A DNA stretch of 47,224 nucleotides, from positions 1-47,224 of the forward strand of contig CAJLZE010000006.1 of assembly GCA_905210995.1 (NCBI GenBank), read 5' to 3'. The notes beneath the pieces were generated by a model that had not been told where the DNA came from, made no database searches, and saw only the letters and a list, made by a program, of their open reading frames with translations. The stretch is from an uncultured Anaerotruncus sp. (lineage in GTDB: Bacteria > Bacillota > Clostridia > Oscillospirales > CAG-272). A program made the translations under genes and the position numbers. This document shows positions 1 to 7,600 of this stretch, piece by piece (the first letter of the stretch is position 1; each line of letters begins with the position of its first letter).

Positions 1-130
1 CCCCTCCCCTACGGCTGTTGCCGTATAGTAAGATATGATTTTTCAGGTTTAGCCGTGCACGGCACGGCTAAACGCGGCGGGGCAACAGAACGCAAAATGC
101 CGATCTGACTTTATTCCCCGCCTACCGTCA
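1..130. repeat. Dispersed hairpin repeat, copy A
   Basis: This is the first copy of an intergenic repeat family seen several times in the window. Positions 2-38 match 14047-14083 (a CTCCCCTACGGCT block, then a CGTATAGTA-GATATGA block). Next comes a perfect 12-bp hairpin at 47-73 (GTTTAGCCGTGC, loop ACG). A second stem follows, GGCGGGG at 76-82 with CCCCGCC at 116-122, enclosing the family core ATCTGACTTTATTCCCCGCC at 103-122. There is no gene in this stretch. I do not recognise the family. Confidence 0.7.
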
Positions 131-389
131 GGGTATGAAGCTCAGAATCCGCACCAACGTCACCCGAGATCAAAAAAGATAATGTTCTGATGTAGCTACA
201 TCTCCATAGTTGATATAAACCTGCACTCGCGCCACCATCGTGGTATGAAGATCAAAATCCGCTCCAACGCCACCCGTGGTCAAAAAAAGATAATGTTCTG
301 ATGCAGCTACATCCCCATAGTTGATATAAACCTGCACCCGCGCCACCATCGTGGTATGAAGATCAAAATCCGCTCCAACGTCACCCGAG
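131..389. repeat. Tandem direct repeat, about 110 bp, 2.3 copies
   Basis: The phrase GGTATGAAG recurs at 132, 242 and 353, giving a period of 110-111 bp. Two full units and one partial unit are present, and they differ at only a few bases. Each full unit carries a GATGNAGCTACATC segment, which in the first unit is a perfect 14-bp palindrome at 190-203. The third, partial unit ends within three bases of the stop codon of the isomerase gene at 392. No coding potential is evident. The array starts inside dispersed repeat copy A. Confidence 0.8.
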
Positions 390-391
390 TT

Positions 392-1228
392 TTAAAAGAA
401 CCGGCGCATGTTGTCGGCAAGCTCGGCAAAGGTGGAGGGAGTCTCGTGCGTTTTCGGACGCGCGGGGACCTCGTACATGACGGGGCCGGAGTATCCGTGA
501 CGCTCGAGCGCGGCAATGATCGCATCCCAATCGTTGATGCCCTCACCGGGGAGAACATGTCTCTCGTCGAGCACACCCGCGGCATCGCGGAAGTAGTCGG
601 AAATATGAAGTGTGTGTATTTTTATCCCACCGGCGGTCAGCGCGTCGATAAAGTCGGCGTTGTCCTCAAAAAGCGCGTGGTTGGTGTCAAAAACGGCTCC
701 CGCGCCCGTGCCGGTAAGAAGAGAGACCATCTCGCCCGAGCGGTTGCAAAGACAGGTGCGGGGCAGATCTTCTACCGCAAGGAGCACGCCGTTCTTTTCG
801 CATTCTTCGTTAAGGGAAATTATCGCCTCGCGGCTGAGACGCAGACGCTCCGGGCGGCGCTCGTCGTCTATCGGCTCGCTCGACGGATGCAGAACTATCA
901 CCTTCGCACCCGCGCGCGCAGAGGCGCGTATCATCGCGCGGTCGGTGTAAAGCGTTATCGCACGCAGCTCCTTGTCCTCGTTGGAAATGTCGAGCTTGCG
1001 CGAAAAGGGCAGATGTACCGACCAGATCTCAACGCCCTCGTCGGCGGCAATGCGGGCATAATCCTCGGGGCGGTCAACAAAGCCCGTGACATTGAAATAG
1101 TTGTTGTAGTTCGTTGAAAGCTCAACACAGTCAATGCCCGCCGCGGCGTATTGACGGAACGCATCGCGGTCAAATTTTCCGGTAAAGCAGGTGGACGAGC
1201 CCCTTTTGAGTTTTTCGGTAAATTTCAT
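392..1228 (-). CDS. Sugar phosphate isomerase/epimerase-like TIM-barrel protein
   Basis: The 278-residue protein has the pattern of the xylose isomerase-like TIM-barrel family (sugar phosphate isomerases/epimerases, AP endonuclease 2 fold). It has an early GIDCVELS strand, an SVHLPFS strand, IVLHPSSE, LAVEDLP with a conserved Glu, VFDTNHA, HTLHISDYF, and a C-terminal GPVMYEVPA with a late Glu. Such His, Glu and Asp residues usually bind a divalent metal. The substrate cannot be inferred. The start is the ATG with TAAGGAG nine bases upstream; the longer open frame extends back over the neighbouring gene and is spurious. It is the last gene of a four-gene operon headed by an XRE regulator, 26 bases behind the previous gene. 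A tandem repeat begins right after its stop. Confidence 0.8.
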   Translation of the reverse strand: MKFTEKLKRGSSTCFTGKFDRDAFRQYAAAGIDCVELSTNYNNYFNVTGFVDRPEDYARIAADEGVEIWSVHLPFSRKLDISNEDKELRAITLYTDRAMIRASARAGAKVIVLHPSSEPIDDERRPERLRLSREAIISLNEECEKNGVLLAVEDLPRTCLCNRSGEMVSLLTGTGAGAVFDTNHALFEDNADFIDALTAGGIKIHTLHISDYFRDAAGVLDERHVLPGEGINDWDAIIAALERHGYSGPVMYEVPARPKTHETPSTFAELADNMRRFF

Positions 1229-1254
1229 GTCGTTTATCTCCTTATAAATTGTGT

Positions 1255-1779
1255 TCAGTAGAGCCTGCCGCGGCGCATACCGCACCCGACAAGAAAGATC
1301 GCAGCCGCCGCAAGGGCAGGCGCAAGCCCCGCGAGCAGGGCGCCCGTCCCCGACGCGCGCAGCGCGGTGATGAGCGACCACACGGCAGCGGCAGAGCAGA
1401 CGGCAAGAAGCGGCGCGCGTGACGAGAGCGTACCCGCTACGGAGAGAAGATAAAGCGCGGCAAGCGCGGCGCTTATCATGAAACAGACGACGCAGACGAA
1501 GGCGGAGTCCCCTATCGAGCTTGCCGCAGCATAAAGGCAAACGGCAGAAACGGGGAGAGTCGTCGGCACCAGGCTGTTTTTGCGCGAAACGAGCATAACG
1601 GCTGTGCATATGCACGCCGCAGAGGGCAAAAGCGGCAGCAGCATGAGCGCAGCCATGCTGCCGTCACGCAGCCGCTGCGGGAGGATGGCAAGCATCATCA
1701 CGGCGGCAACCGTCAGGAGAAATGCGGCTCCCACCGCGAAGGGGGAATCGGAGGCGAGCGTTCTTCTGTCGTATGACAT
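1255..1779 (-). CDS. Unknown six-helix membrane protein
   Basis: I do not recognise this 174-residue protein. It is almost entirely hydrophobic, Ala/Leu/Val-rich, with about six predicted transmembrane helices. The first spans roughly residues 14-34 and the last ends just before a basic GMRRGRLY tail. There is no signal-peptide cleavage site, enzyme motif or conserved charged cluster. The start is the ATG with AAAGGAC upstream. It sits third in the XRE operon, 20 bases after another unknown membrane protein of exactly the same length (174 residues). The two together may form a membrane complex, but that is inference from neighbourhood only. Confidence 0.7.
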   Translation of the reverse strand: MSYDRRTLASDSPFAVGAAFLLTVAAVMMLAILPQRLRDGSMAALMLLPLLPSAACICTAVMLVSRKNSLVPTTLPVSAVCLYAAASSIGDSAFVCVVCFMISAALAALYLLSVAGTLSSRAPLLAVCSAAAVWSLITALRASGTGALLAGLAPALAAAAIFLVGCGMRRGRLY

Positions 1780-1799
1780 TTTTACTTGTCCTTTCGTTG

Positions 1800-2324
1800 T
1801 TATTTGTTGAATACCGACGGGAACAGCAGCGAGTACGGCGCGCTCGTCAGCGCGAGTATGAGCGCCGCAAGACTTGCTCCCTTTATGTCCTTGAATATTA
1901 CGCGGCTGCCGATGAGATATATGATCAGAGCCGATGTGAATATGCCGAGGATAACGGGGATCAGTGTCAGAAGGTCGGTGCAGGGCGACTGCGCGGCGGT
2001 CGCGGTAAAATATCCGGTGCTTTTGCCGAGGATGCGCGAAGTGAGCCACAGTGAGAGACGCAGGATCCCAGCGCCCGTAAGCGAGGCAAGCGTGTCGAGC
2101 GCGAAAAAAGGCAGAACGGTACGTCGCCAGACATTACCGACGTCGGCGTCGCCTATACGACCGCGGCGCGGACGGCATACGAGCAGTACGAAGATAAGCA
2201 CCGCACCGTCAAGCAGCAGCGAGAGCACTGCCGTGAGCAGTATCCACGGCATCCCGTCGGAGAGGATCCGCCAGAAGGGAAAAAATACACTCAGCATACT
2301 GCGTATGTCACAATTCGTCGTCAT
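1800..2324 (-). CDS. Unknown four-helix membrane protein
   Basis: This 174-residue protein is not recognised. It has about four hydrophobic segments, beginning near residues 25-50, 75-100, 120-142 and 150-170. A basic loop, RPRRGRIGDADVGNVWRR, follows the first. The start is the ATG preceded by AAAGGAG at the proper distance; an in-frame start nine codons earlier lacks a ribosome site. Its first 17 bases overlap the end of the XRE regulator gene, so translation of the two is probably coupled. This strongly suggests the regulator and the membrane protein work together. The arrangement resembles small XRE-plus-membrane-protein operons, but no family name can be assigned. Confidence 0.7.
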   Translation of the reverse strand: MTTNCDIRSMLSVFFPFWRILSDGMPWILLTAVLSLLLDGAVLIFVLLVCRPRRGRIGDADVGNVWRRTVLPFFALDTLASLTGAGILRLSLWLTSRILGKSTGYFTATAAQSPCTDLLTLIPVILGIFTSALIIYLIGSRVIFKDIKGASLAALILALTSAPYSLLFPSVFNK

Positions 2325-2829
2325 TTCCGTTGTCTCCTTTCGTTTGTACACCGCGGGTCTCGAGCCGTTCGGCGGCTGCCGTTATTTCGGAATAGTCAAA
2401 TGAGGCAAAAACGCGCCTGCCGCTGCCGTCAACAAGCCGGTAGTGCTCGGATATCACATTCTGCTCCGCGCGAAAGCGCCCAAGCTGCCCGACCGCCCGC
2501 CAAAGCGGAGAGCTGCCCTCGGCAGGCGGCGGAGAGGCGATTCCCGTATCGGACGAGATGCCGGCAGGCGGTGAATGCAAGCGCAGCGCGGCGGCTGCCC
2601 GCGCGGGATCGCACGAAAGGCCGCGGCGCAACGTTTCGCTGTCGCCGAAAAGAAGGCAGAGAGCGGCACTGCCTGTCCAGCCGAGAGAGGAACGCCCTTT
2701 TTCTATGCCGACGAGGGTCTTTTTTGAGATTCCCAGCTCGTGCGCCATGTCGTCCTGCGTCAGCCCGAATTCGGTGCGCAGAAGGCGCAGCGAGCCGTCG
2801 CAGGCGGCGATCAGTTTGCTTCTGTCCGT
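2308..2829 (-). CDS. XRE-family helix-turn-helix regulator, probable ACG start
   Basis: The N-terminus contains a clear Cro/C1-type helix-turn-helix (LLRTEFGLTQDDMAHELGIS followed by KKTLVGIEKGR), about residues 16-48. A Pro/Ala-rich linker and a C-terminal part without known domain follow. The first ATG in frame (2748) would cut the helix-turn-helix in half. Upstream in the same frame there is no ATG, GTG or TTG before a stop. An AAGGAGG lies eight bases before an ACG codon at 2829, so the gene most likely begins there (173 residues) or carries a start-codon mutation. It heads the operon and overlaps the next gene by 17 bases. A dyad over its promoter suggests autoregulation. Confidence 0.65.
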   Translation of the reverse strand, partial: TDRSKLIAACDGSLRLLRTEFGLTQDDMAHELGISKKTLVGIEKGRSSLGWTGSAALCLLFGDSETLRRGLSCDPARAAAALRLHSPPAGISSDTGIASPPPAEGSSPLWRAVGQLGRFRAEQNVISEHYRLVDGSGRRVFASFDYSEITAAAERLETRGVQTKGDNGNDDEL

Positions 2830-2866
2830 TTCTCTCCCCTCCTTCCGACATTATCCGACAATTATA

Positions 2867-2902
2867 TAGTGTAATAATACACCACATCGGGTAAAAAGTC
2901 AA
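2867..2902 (-). promoter_or_regulatory. Promoter of the XRE operon with overlapping dyad operator
   Basis: On the minus strand, TTGACT (2902-2897) and TATTAT (2879-2874) are separated by exactly 17 bases. The inverted repeat GTGTA-TTAT-TACAC (2869-2882) covers the -10 box, where a Cro-like repressor would block polymerase. Two direct TGTCGG words lie just downstream, before the ribosome site. Confidence 0.75.
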
Positions 2903-2995
2903 GTGTTTTCGTCTTATATTCGGTATAAAAATACACTCAAAGAGCGAAAAGAAACGCAGTACCGTATTTGCCGCCATGCACTCCCCATAACGCAT

Positions 2996-3029
2996 AACGG
3001 CGGCTGTGTCATTTGACACAGCCGCCGTT
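2996..3029. other. Perfect 15-bp intergenic hairpin
   Basis: AACGGCGGCTGTGTC pairs perfectly with GACACAGCCGCCGTT around the loop ATTT. Neither side is followed by a T-tract, so it is not a standard intrinsic terminator. It sits between the XRE promoter and repeat copy B, in the 346-base gene-free stretch between the XRE start and the mnmE stop. Confidence 0.7.
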
Positions 3030-3036
3030 GATCGGT

Positions 3037-3178
3037 AACTGAATTATAAAATCTGATGTGAACTATATTCCGCTTGACAAGTAAGCAGTTACTTACGGTT
3101 TATGCGTGCGAAGCGCGCATAAACCCGGGCGCGGAAACCAAACTATAAAGTTTGCTTTAAACTATATTCCGCGCCCTA
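3037..3178. repeat. Dispersed hairpin repeat, copy B, abutting mnmE stop
   Basis: Two family cores are present, at about 3051-3072 (ATCTGATGTGAACTATATTC) and 3150-3178 (TTTAAACTATATTCCGCGCC). Between them lie a small GTAAG/CTTAC hairpin (3081-3096) and a 10-bp hairpin, GGTTTATGCG/CGCATAAACC (3097-3125). A further perfect stem, GGGCGCGGAA (3127-3136) with TTCCGCGCCC (3167-3176), encloses the second core. Its last base is part of the mnmE stop codon. The large stem could end mnmE transcription although it has no long T-tract. Confidence 0.7.
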
Positions 3179-4567
3179 TTTCCCTACGCAGAACTTCGAA
3201 AAGATATTATCCACGACCTCGGCGCAAACGCCTCTGCCGTCAACGGAACGCAGCGCCGAAAGCGCCTCCTCAAGGCTTATCCCGGCGATGTCGGGCGAAT
3301 ATCCTATCGAAAGCGTCTCCTCCGCGTCAATGATCGCACCTATCGCCTCACCGAGAGCCGCATACTGCCGCGCATTCTGAACAACGGCGTCCGTCTCGGG
3401 CGACAGCGACCCGTCAATGAACATCCTGCCGACGAGCGACGCAAGCGCATCCATCCCCTCGCCGCTCTCCGCCGAGAGCGACACGCGGTCGGGGAATCGC
3501 TCCCAAAGCGCCGTCGCGTTGCGGTCGGCGCCCGCGCTGCCGCCGGTCAGATCCGATTTGCTCAATATCGCTGCGACTCTGCCGCCGTCTCTTGCCGCCA
3601 GCTCGTCGGCAAGGGCGTATTCGTCGCCGTCCGGCGCGCGCGAACCGTCTATCACGAAAAGCACGAGCTCGCTCTCGCGTATTTTATCTTTTGCCCTGCC
3701 GATGCCTACGCGCTCCGCCTCGTCGCGTCCCTCGCGGATACCCGCGGTGTCCGACAGCCGCAGTGTGACGCCGCCGAACGAGACCGTTTCGGTCAGGACA
3801 TCACGCGTCGTGCCCTCGTCGGCAGTGACTATCGCCGACGCCTCACCCGTGAGACGGTTATAGAGCGTGCTCTTACCCGCATTGGTGCGTCCGCATATAA
3901 CGGTGGGAATGCCCTCCGCTATGGCTCTGCCCGTTGAATAGGTGGAGCGCAGCTTTTCGGCATCCGCGCGTATGCCCTTCACACATTCAACGATCTCTGC
4001 GGCTGAAAGCTCGCCGAGATCCTCGTCCGGAAAGTCTATGCGTGCATAAATATCGCCGAGCACCGCGCTTATGCGCTCGCAAAGCTCGCCGACAGCCTTT
4101 GAAACGCTGCCGCTCATGCCGCCGCGCGCAAGGCGCAGCTGTGCATCCGTGCGTGCGTCGAGCAGCATTCCGAGTGATTCGGCTTCGCTGAGCGTCAACT
4201 TGCCGGCGGCATAGGCGCGGCGTGTGAACTCTCCCGCCTCCGCCTGACGCGCGCCCGCCGAAAGCGCCGCGCCGAGCACCGCCGCCGTGACAAGAACGCC
4301 GCCGTGGCAGCTCACCTCGACGGTATCCTCTCCCGTAAACGAACGCGGCGCACGGAAAAGCACGGCAAGCCCCGTGTCTATGACCGCGGCACCCGAGATA
4401 ATCTCCCCGAACACAGCTTCTCTTTCAGCGTGCCCGGAGAGTGCTTTTTTGTTTTTCGGTCTGAATACCCTATCGCCGACCGCAGCGGCTTCGGGGCCGC
4501 TTATGCGGATGAGAGCGACGCCTCCCTTGCCGCGCGGCGTGGATATGGCGGCTATGGTATCAAGCAT
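3176..4567 (-). CDS. mnmE: tRNA modification GTPase MnmE
   Basis: MnmE works with MnmG to add the cmnm5 group to wobble uridines of certain tRNAs. The 463-residue length is normal. The N-terminal tetrahydrofolate-binding/dimerisation domain starts TIAAISTPRGKGG. The embedded GTPase domain shows GRTNAGKST (G1), the switch TTRD, DTAGIRE (G3) and SKSD (G4, a variant of NKxD). The extreme C-terminus is FCVGK, matching the conserved C-x-GK end that carries the catalytic Cys. The chosen ATG follows GAGGTGA; an upstream GTG, three codons earlier, overlaps that site. The gene closes the rpmH-to-mnmE cluster. Its usual partner mnmG is not next to it here; repeat copy B follows instead. Confidence 0.97.
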   Translation of the reverse strand: MLDTIAAISTPRGKGGVALIRISGPEAAAVGDRVFRPKNKKALSGHAEREAVFGEIISGAAVIDTGLAVLFRAPRSFTGEDTVEVSCHGGVLVTAAVLGAALSAGARQAEAGEFTRRAYAAGKLTLSEAESLGMLLDARTDAQLRLARGGMSGSVSKAVGELCERISAVLGDIYARIDFPDEDLGELSAAEIVECVKGIRADAEKLRSTYSTGRAIAEGIPTVICGRTNAGKSTLYNRLTGEASAIVTADEGTTRDVLTETVSFGGVTLRLSDTAGIREGRDEAERVGIGRAKDKIRESELVLFVIDGSRAPDGDEYALADELAARDGGRVAAILSKSDLTGGSAGADRNATALWERFPDRVSLSAESGEGMDALASLVGRMFIDGSLSPETDAVVQNARQYAALGEAIGAIIDAEETLSIGYSPDIAGISLEEALSALRSVDGRGVCAEVVDNIFSKFCVGK

Positions 4568-4639
4568 TTTTGTCACCTCGTCTCCGATATCAAGCGGGCT
4601 GCCGCGCGTGGTGCGCGGCAGCCTCGCAGTATAAAAGGC

Positions 4640-5320
4640 TCAGTTGTCCTCTTTTTCGTCGGCGGTCTTATCCGCAAGGAATATCACGACCCTGCGGTTG
4701 TTCTCGCTGCCGATAGAATTGGTCGAAACGCCTTCAATGCCCTGTATCTCGGAGTGGATAATGCGGCGCTCGTAGGGGTTCATCGGCTCAAGCACGACGC
4801 TTCTCTTGTATTTGAGAACGCGCTCTGCCTGACGGCGCGCAAGACCGCGCAGAGTTTCTTCTCTCTTTTCGCGGTAGCCCGCAATGTCAAGAGCGACCTT
4901 GATGTACTCACTCTTTTCGGTTTTTTCGCCGTTCTCGCCGATCTCGCGGCGGTTCGCGGCAAGACCCGCAAGGTACTGGAGCGCGTCAAGCGTCTCGCCG
5001 TGGTGCCCGATGAGCACACCGGCGTCATCTCCGGTTATTTCGATAACGACACCGCCGTTGTCGCCGTATTTCGTGTTGACCTTGGCTTCGATGCCCATAT
5101 CCTCCACCACGGTCTTTATGAATGCGGTGGCTTTGTTGTCGGGAGCCTGCTCTGTGGTCGCAACTATTTCGGCGAATGTCGCTCCGATGCCGAGAAAGCC
5201 CTTTTTCGGCTCGGTCGTAACGGTGTATTCTATTTTATCTACGGCAACGCCCAGCTCCTCAGCCGCGCGTGCCACTGCCTCTTCTATCGTTTTGGCGTTG
5301 ACTGTAATTTCCTTTTTCAT
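4640..5320 (-). CDS. jag: RNA-binding protein Jag/KhpB (SpoIIIJ-associated)
   Basis: The 226-residue protein has the three parts of the Jag/KhpB family. These are an N-terminal Jag_N domain (residues 1-55, with the typical KKGFLGIGATFAEI motif), a central KH-like domain with GVLIGHHGETLDALQYL, and a C-terminal R3H domain with MNPYERRIIHSEIQ. In Firmicutes KhpB pairs with KhpA, binds RNA and influences cell elongation and sporulation. It lies 29 bases downstream of yidC, the usual gene order, and 72 bases upstream of mnmE. Confidence 0.95.
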   Translation of the reverse strand: MKKEITVNAKTIEEAVARAAEELGVAVDKIEYTVTTEPKKGFLGIGATFAEIVATTEQAPDNKATAFIKTVVEDMGIEAKVNTKYGDNGGVVIEITGDDAGVLIGHHGETLDALQYLAGLAANRREIGENGEKTEKSEYIKVALDIAGYREKREETLRGLARRQAERVLKYKRSVVLEPMNPYERRIIHSEIQGIEGVSTNSIGSENNRRVVIFLADKTADEKEDN

Positions 5321-5349
5321 GGATCCGATCTACCTCTCTTAATCAGCTG

Positions 5350-6612
5350 TCATTCGGCGTCCTTGCCGTCTTTGTTGCCGCCGTCCTTCTTTTCGTCCTT
5401 CTTTTCGTCCTTTTCGGCGGACTTTTTCTCACGGCGCTTGTCTTCCTTGAGCGGGGCTGTCTCGATGGCGCCCGTCTTTTCGGCTGCTATGCGCTTTTCG
5501 GTGTCAAAGGTGTCGTCGTCGGAGGGCGGGGTATAATCCTCATCGTCGATATGGAAGAGCGACTTGGGATTGCCGCGGTTTGCGTCAAGGTCGAGCTTGC
5601 GCTTCTCCTTTGAGGCGGGCTTTCCGGCGTATTCCCGTTCGGCTGCCTTGTAATCTTCCTCGGTGAATGTCGGCATCGGCATAACACGGCTGAGTATGAA
5701 CTGCTTCACGGTGCCGAGAATGCTCTTGAATATCCAGTAAACGCCGATGGAAGCGGGAACGACAAAGGTGAAATAAACAGACATGAGCGGCATGGTGATA
5801 TCCATAAAGGTGTTGGTGCAGCCTGTCTGCTTTTCGGTCTGACCGTTCGAGGGCTGATATGAGAATTTGCGCGTCAGCCTCATGCTGAAGAAGTAAACGA
5901 CAAAGGTGAGCACCGGCACGAGCCACAGCCAGCTCGGCTTTTTGATGTCGGGTATTTCACCGAGGTTGATGCCGAAAAGGCTGAAATCGGGCAGTCCGCG
6001 GCTCACGGCGCCTTCAAGCTCGCCGAGCGCGGAGGTCGCGGTGGTGCCGACGGGCATTTCGTACCCGCCGCCCTCAACAAACGCGACGAATTTCGACTGT
6101 ATCGCCGCCCAGTTGTCGCGCATTGCGTCGATAAGGACGATGGTACCGTTCGATCTGCCTATCGTCATACCGAGCCCGCCCGCATCAACGGCGGCGGTGA
6201 CGAATGCCTGAAGTGCCTTTATAGCCTCGCTGCCGACGCCCATAACGTAGTGCAGCGGGTTTATAACGATCTGATAGAGCGCCAGTATGACAGGCATCTG
6301 AAGAAGCAGCGGGAGGCAGCCGGAAAGAGGATTGAAGTTCTCCTTCTGGTACATCTCCTGTATCTCCTGCGCGACCTTCTGCTGCGTCGCCTGGTCATTG
6401 CGTCCCGCATATTTTTTGCGGATAGCCATTTCCTTCGGGCGCAGACGTGCCTGCTTTATTGAAGTTTTCTGCTGTTTTATTGCGATAGGCAGCAAGAGAA
6501 GCTCTACGACAAAGGCGAAAATAAAGAGCGCCAGTGTATAGCTGCCTGTGGTCTTATCGAGCCAACCGAGAAATTGACCGATCCAACAAAGTAATTTGTC
6601 AATGAAATTCAT
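5350..6612 (-). CDS. yidC: Membrane protein insertase YidC/OxaI
   Basis: YidC inserts and folds inner-membrane proteins, alone or with SecYEG. This 420-residue Gram-positive-type protein has a first helix near residues 25-45, then the basic cytoplasmic hairpin KQQKTSIKQARLRPKEM. The next helix begins at the conserved NPLSGCLPLLLQMPV. Two or three further helices include FMDITMPLMSVYFTF and GVYWIFKSIL. The extracytoplasmic segment between the second and third helices is longer than in many relatives (about 90 residues). The C-terminus is a long charged Lys/Asp/Glu-rich tail, a common ribosome-contact feature. It lies between yidD and jag. Confidence 0.96.
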   Translation of the reverse strand: MNFIDKLLCWIGQFLGWLDKTTGSYTLALFIFAFVVELLLLPIAIKQQKTSIKQARLRPKEMAIRKKYAGRNDQATQQKVAQEIQEMYQKENFNPLSGCLPLLLQMPVILALYQIVINPLHYVMGVGSEAIKALQAFVTAAVDAGGLGMTIGRSNGTIVLIDAMRDNWAAIQSKFVAFVEGGGYEMPVGTTATSALGELEGAVSRGLPDFSLFGINLGEIPDIKKPSWLWLVPVLTFVVYFFSMRLTRKFSYQPSNGQTEKQTGCTNTFMDITMPLMSVYFTFVVPASIGVYWIFKSILGTVKQFILSRVMPMPTFTEEDYKAAEREYAGKPASKEKRKLDLDANRGNPKSLFHIDDEDYTPPSDDDTFDTEKRIAAEKTGAIETAPLKEDKRREKKSAEKDEKKDEKKDGGNKDGKDAE

Positions 6613-6633
6613 TCTGTTTTGTGATGCCTCTCG

Positions 6634-6954
6634 TTAATTTTCTTTTTCGGTATCCGATGTTGTTTCGTCGTCGCCCGACACGTCGAGCCGCGACAGTCCC
6701 CCCGCCGGTTCAATATTCCGTTTTCTGTTTGTGAGCCCCCTCTCGGGCACCGGGTCATAGCCGCCCCTGCAAAAGGGATTGCATCTGAGCACCCGCCACA
6801 CGGTGAGTATGAGCCCCACAAAAAAGCCGCGTTTTCGAAACGCCTCAAGGGCGTAGGCTGAGCATGTAGGTGTGAACCTACAGCACGGTTTCCGTTTCAG
6901 CGGTGAGATAAAGCGCCGATAGAACTTTATGAGCCATATGCAGACATATTTCAT
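6634..6954 (-). CDS. yidD: Membrane protein insertion efficiency factor YidD
   Basis: YidD is a small membrane-associated protein that helps YidC-dependent insertion. The 106-residue product has the family signature: an amphipathic N-terminus (YVCIWLIKFYRRFISPLKR), then CCRFTPTCSAYALEAFRKRG, then WRVLRCNPFCRGGYDPVP. The last 30 residues are a polar extension beyond the usual end. Its ATG overlaps the rnpA stop (ATGA), so translation is coupled. Confidence 0.95.
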   Translation of the reverse strand: MKYVCIWLIKFYRRFISPLKRKPCCRFTPTCSAYALEAFRKRGFFVGLILTVWRVLRCNPFCRGGYDPVPERGLTNRKRNIEPAGGLSRLDVSGDDETTSDTEKEN

Positions 6955-7415
6955 GCTTCACTGCCCGGCTCTCCGGTCCCGTCGGTCCGGTCTTTGACGC
7001 GGGCATCTGCCCGGTCGTTTTTCTGTTTACCGTGTGTTTTGCCGCCGAGAAGCCCCGCCGCCGCAAATGAGCGGCGCATATCCTCAACGACCTCTCTGCA
7101 CGACGCCGTTACGATGGCGGTGCGTGCGGCGATAACGACAAGATTGCCGTATTGCAGACCGCCCTCGCGGTCGATAAGGCGGTAAGCCTCACGCATCAGG
7201 CGTTTTGCGCGGTTGCGCTCGACGGCTCCCCCGAGCTTTTTGCCCACGGTGAGCCCCACGCGGTTGCGCAGCCCGCGGCGCGGGTCGGCTTTTGCGATCC
7301 TTGCCGCGGCATAATCGCGCAGAACATACACCGCCGCATATCTGCCGACGGCGCGCTTGCCCTTGCGGTATGCCTTCTGGTACAGGTGATTTTCACAGAT
7401 CGCCGCGTTTTTCAT
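6951..7415 (-). CDS. rnpA: Ribonuclease P protein component
   Basis: This is the protein subunit of RNase P, which assists the catalytic RNA in maturing tRNA 5' ends. The diagnostic segment is GLTVGKKLGGAVERNRAKRL with the RNR motif, followed by LMREAYRLI. Family members are about 110-120 residues; this one is 154, because of a polar C-terminal tail rich in Lys, Asp and Gly. It overlaps yidD by four bases. It lies 185 bases downstream of rpmH, and that gap contains a terminator, so the cluster is only partly read through from rpmH. Confidence 0.95.
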   Translation of the reverse strand: MKNAAICENHLYQKAYRKGKRAVGRYAAVYVLRDYAAARIAKADPRRGLRNRVGLTVGKKLGGAVERNRAKRLMREAYRLIDREGGLQYGNLVVIAARTAIVTASCREVVEDMRRSFAAAGLLGGKTHGKQKNDRADARVKDRTDGTGEPGSEA

Positions 7416-7512
7416 CCTTACCCTCTTCCCGTTCTTCTTTGCCGTTTTGTGACGCAGTATATCCGCGCGGGTGCTTCCTTCCCGCGGCGGATCCGTTCCC
7501 GAAAAAATCCTT

Positions 7513-7553
7513 AAAAAAACAGCGACCGACAGCGTAAGGCAAATATCGGTCGC
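7513..7553 (-). terminator. Terminator or attenuator after rpmH
   Basis: On the minus strand GCGACCGA (7553-7546) pairs with TCGGTCGC (7529-7522), followed after two bases by a run of seven T (7519-7513). It sits between rpmH and rnpA. It probably sets the ratio of abundant L34 mRNA to the rest of the cluster. Confidence 0.8.
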
Positions 7554-7600
7554 CGGATCCGGAGAGAATCCCGGTATTCTGCTGATTCTGAAAGATCAAA

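Noticed and set aside
131..389. CRISPR array
   Set aside because: The period is about 110 bp with the whole unit conserved; there are no unique spacers and no cas genes.
2429..3019. A 196-codon minus-strand frame overlapping the XRE gene
   Set aside because: It reads the XRE gene in another frame and begins beyond the promoter; only its MSEGG start is close to the real ribosome site, and it lacks a site of its own.
4304..5536. A 410-codon plus-strand frame opposite mnmE, jag and yidC
   Set aside because: It spans parts of three certain minus-strand genes and has no domain or start signal.
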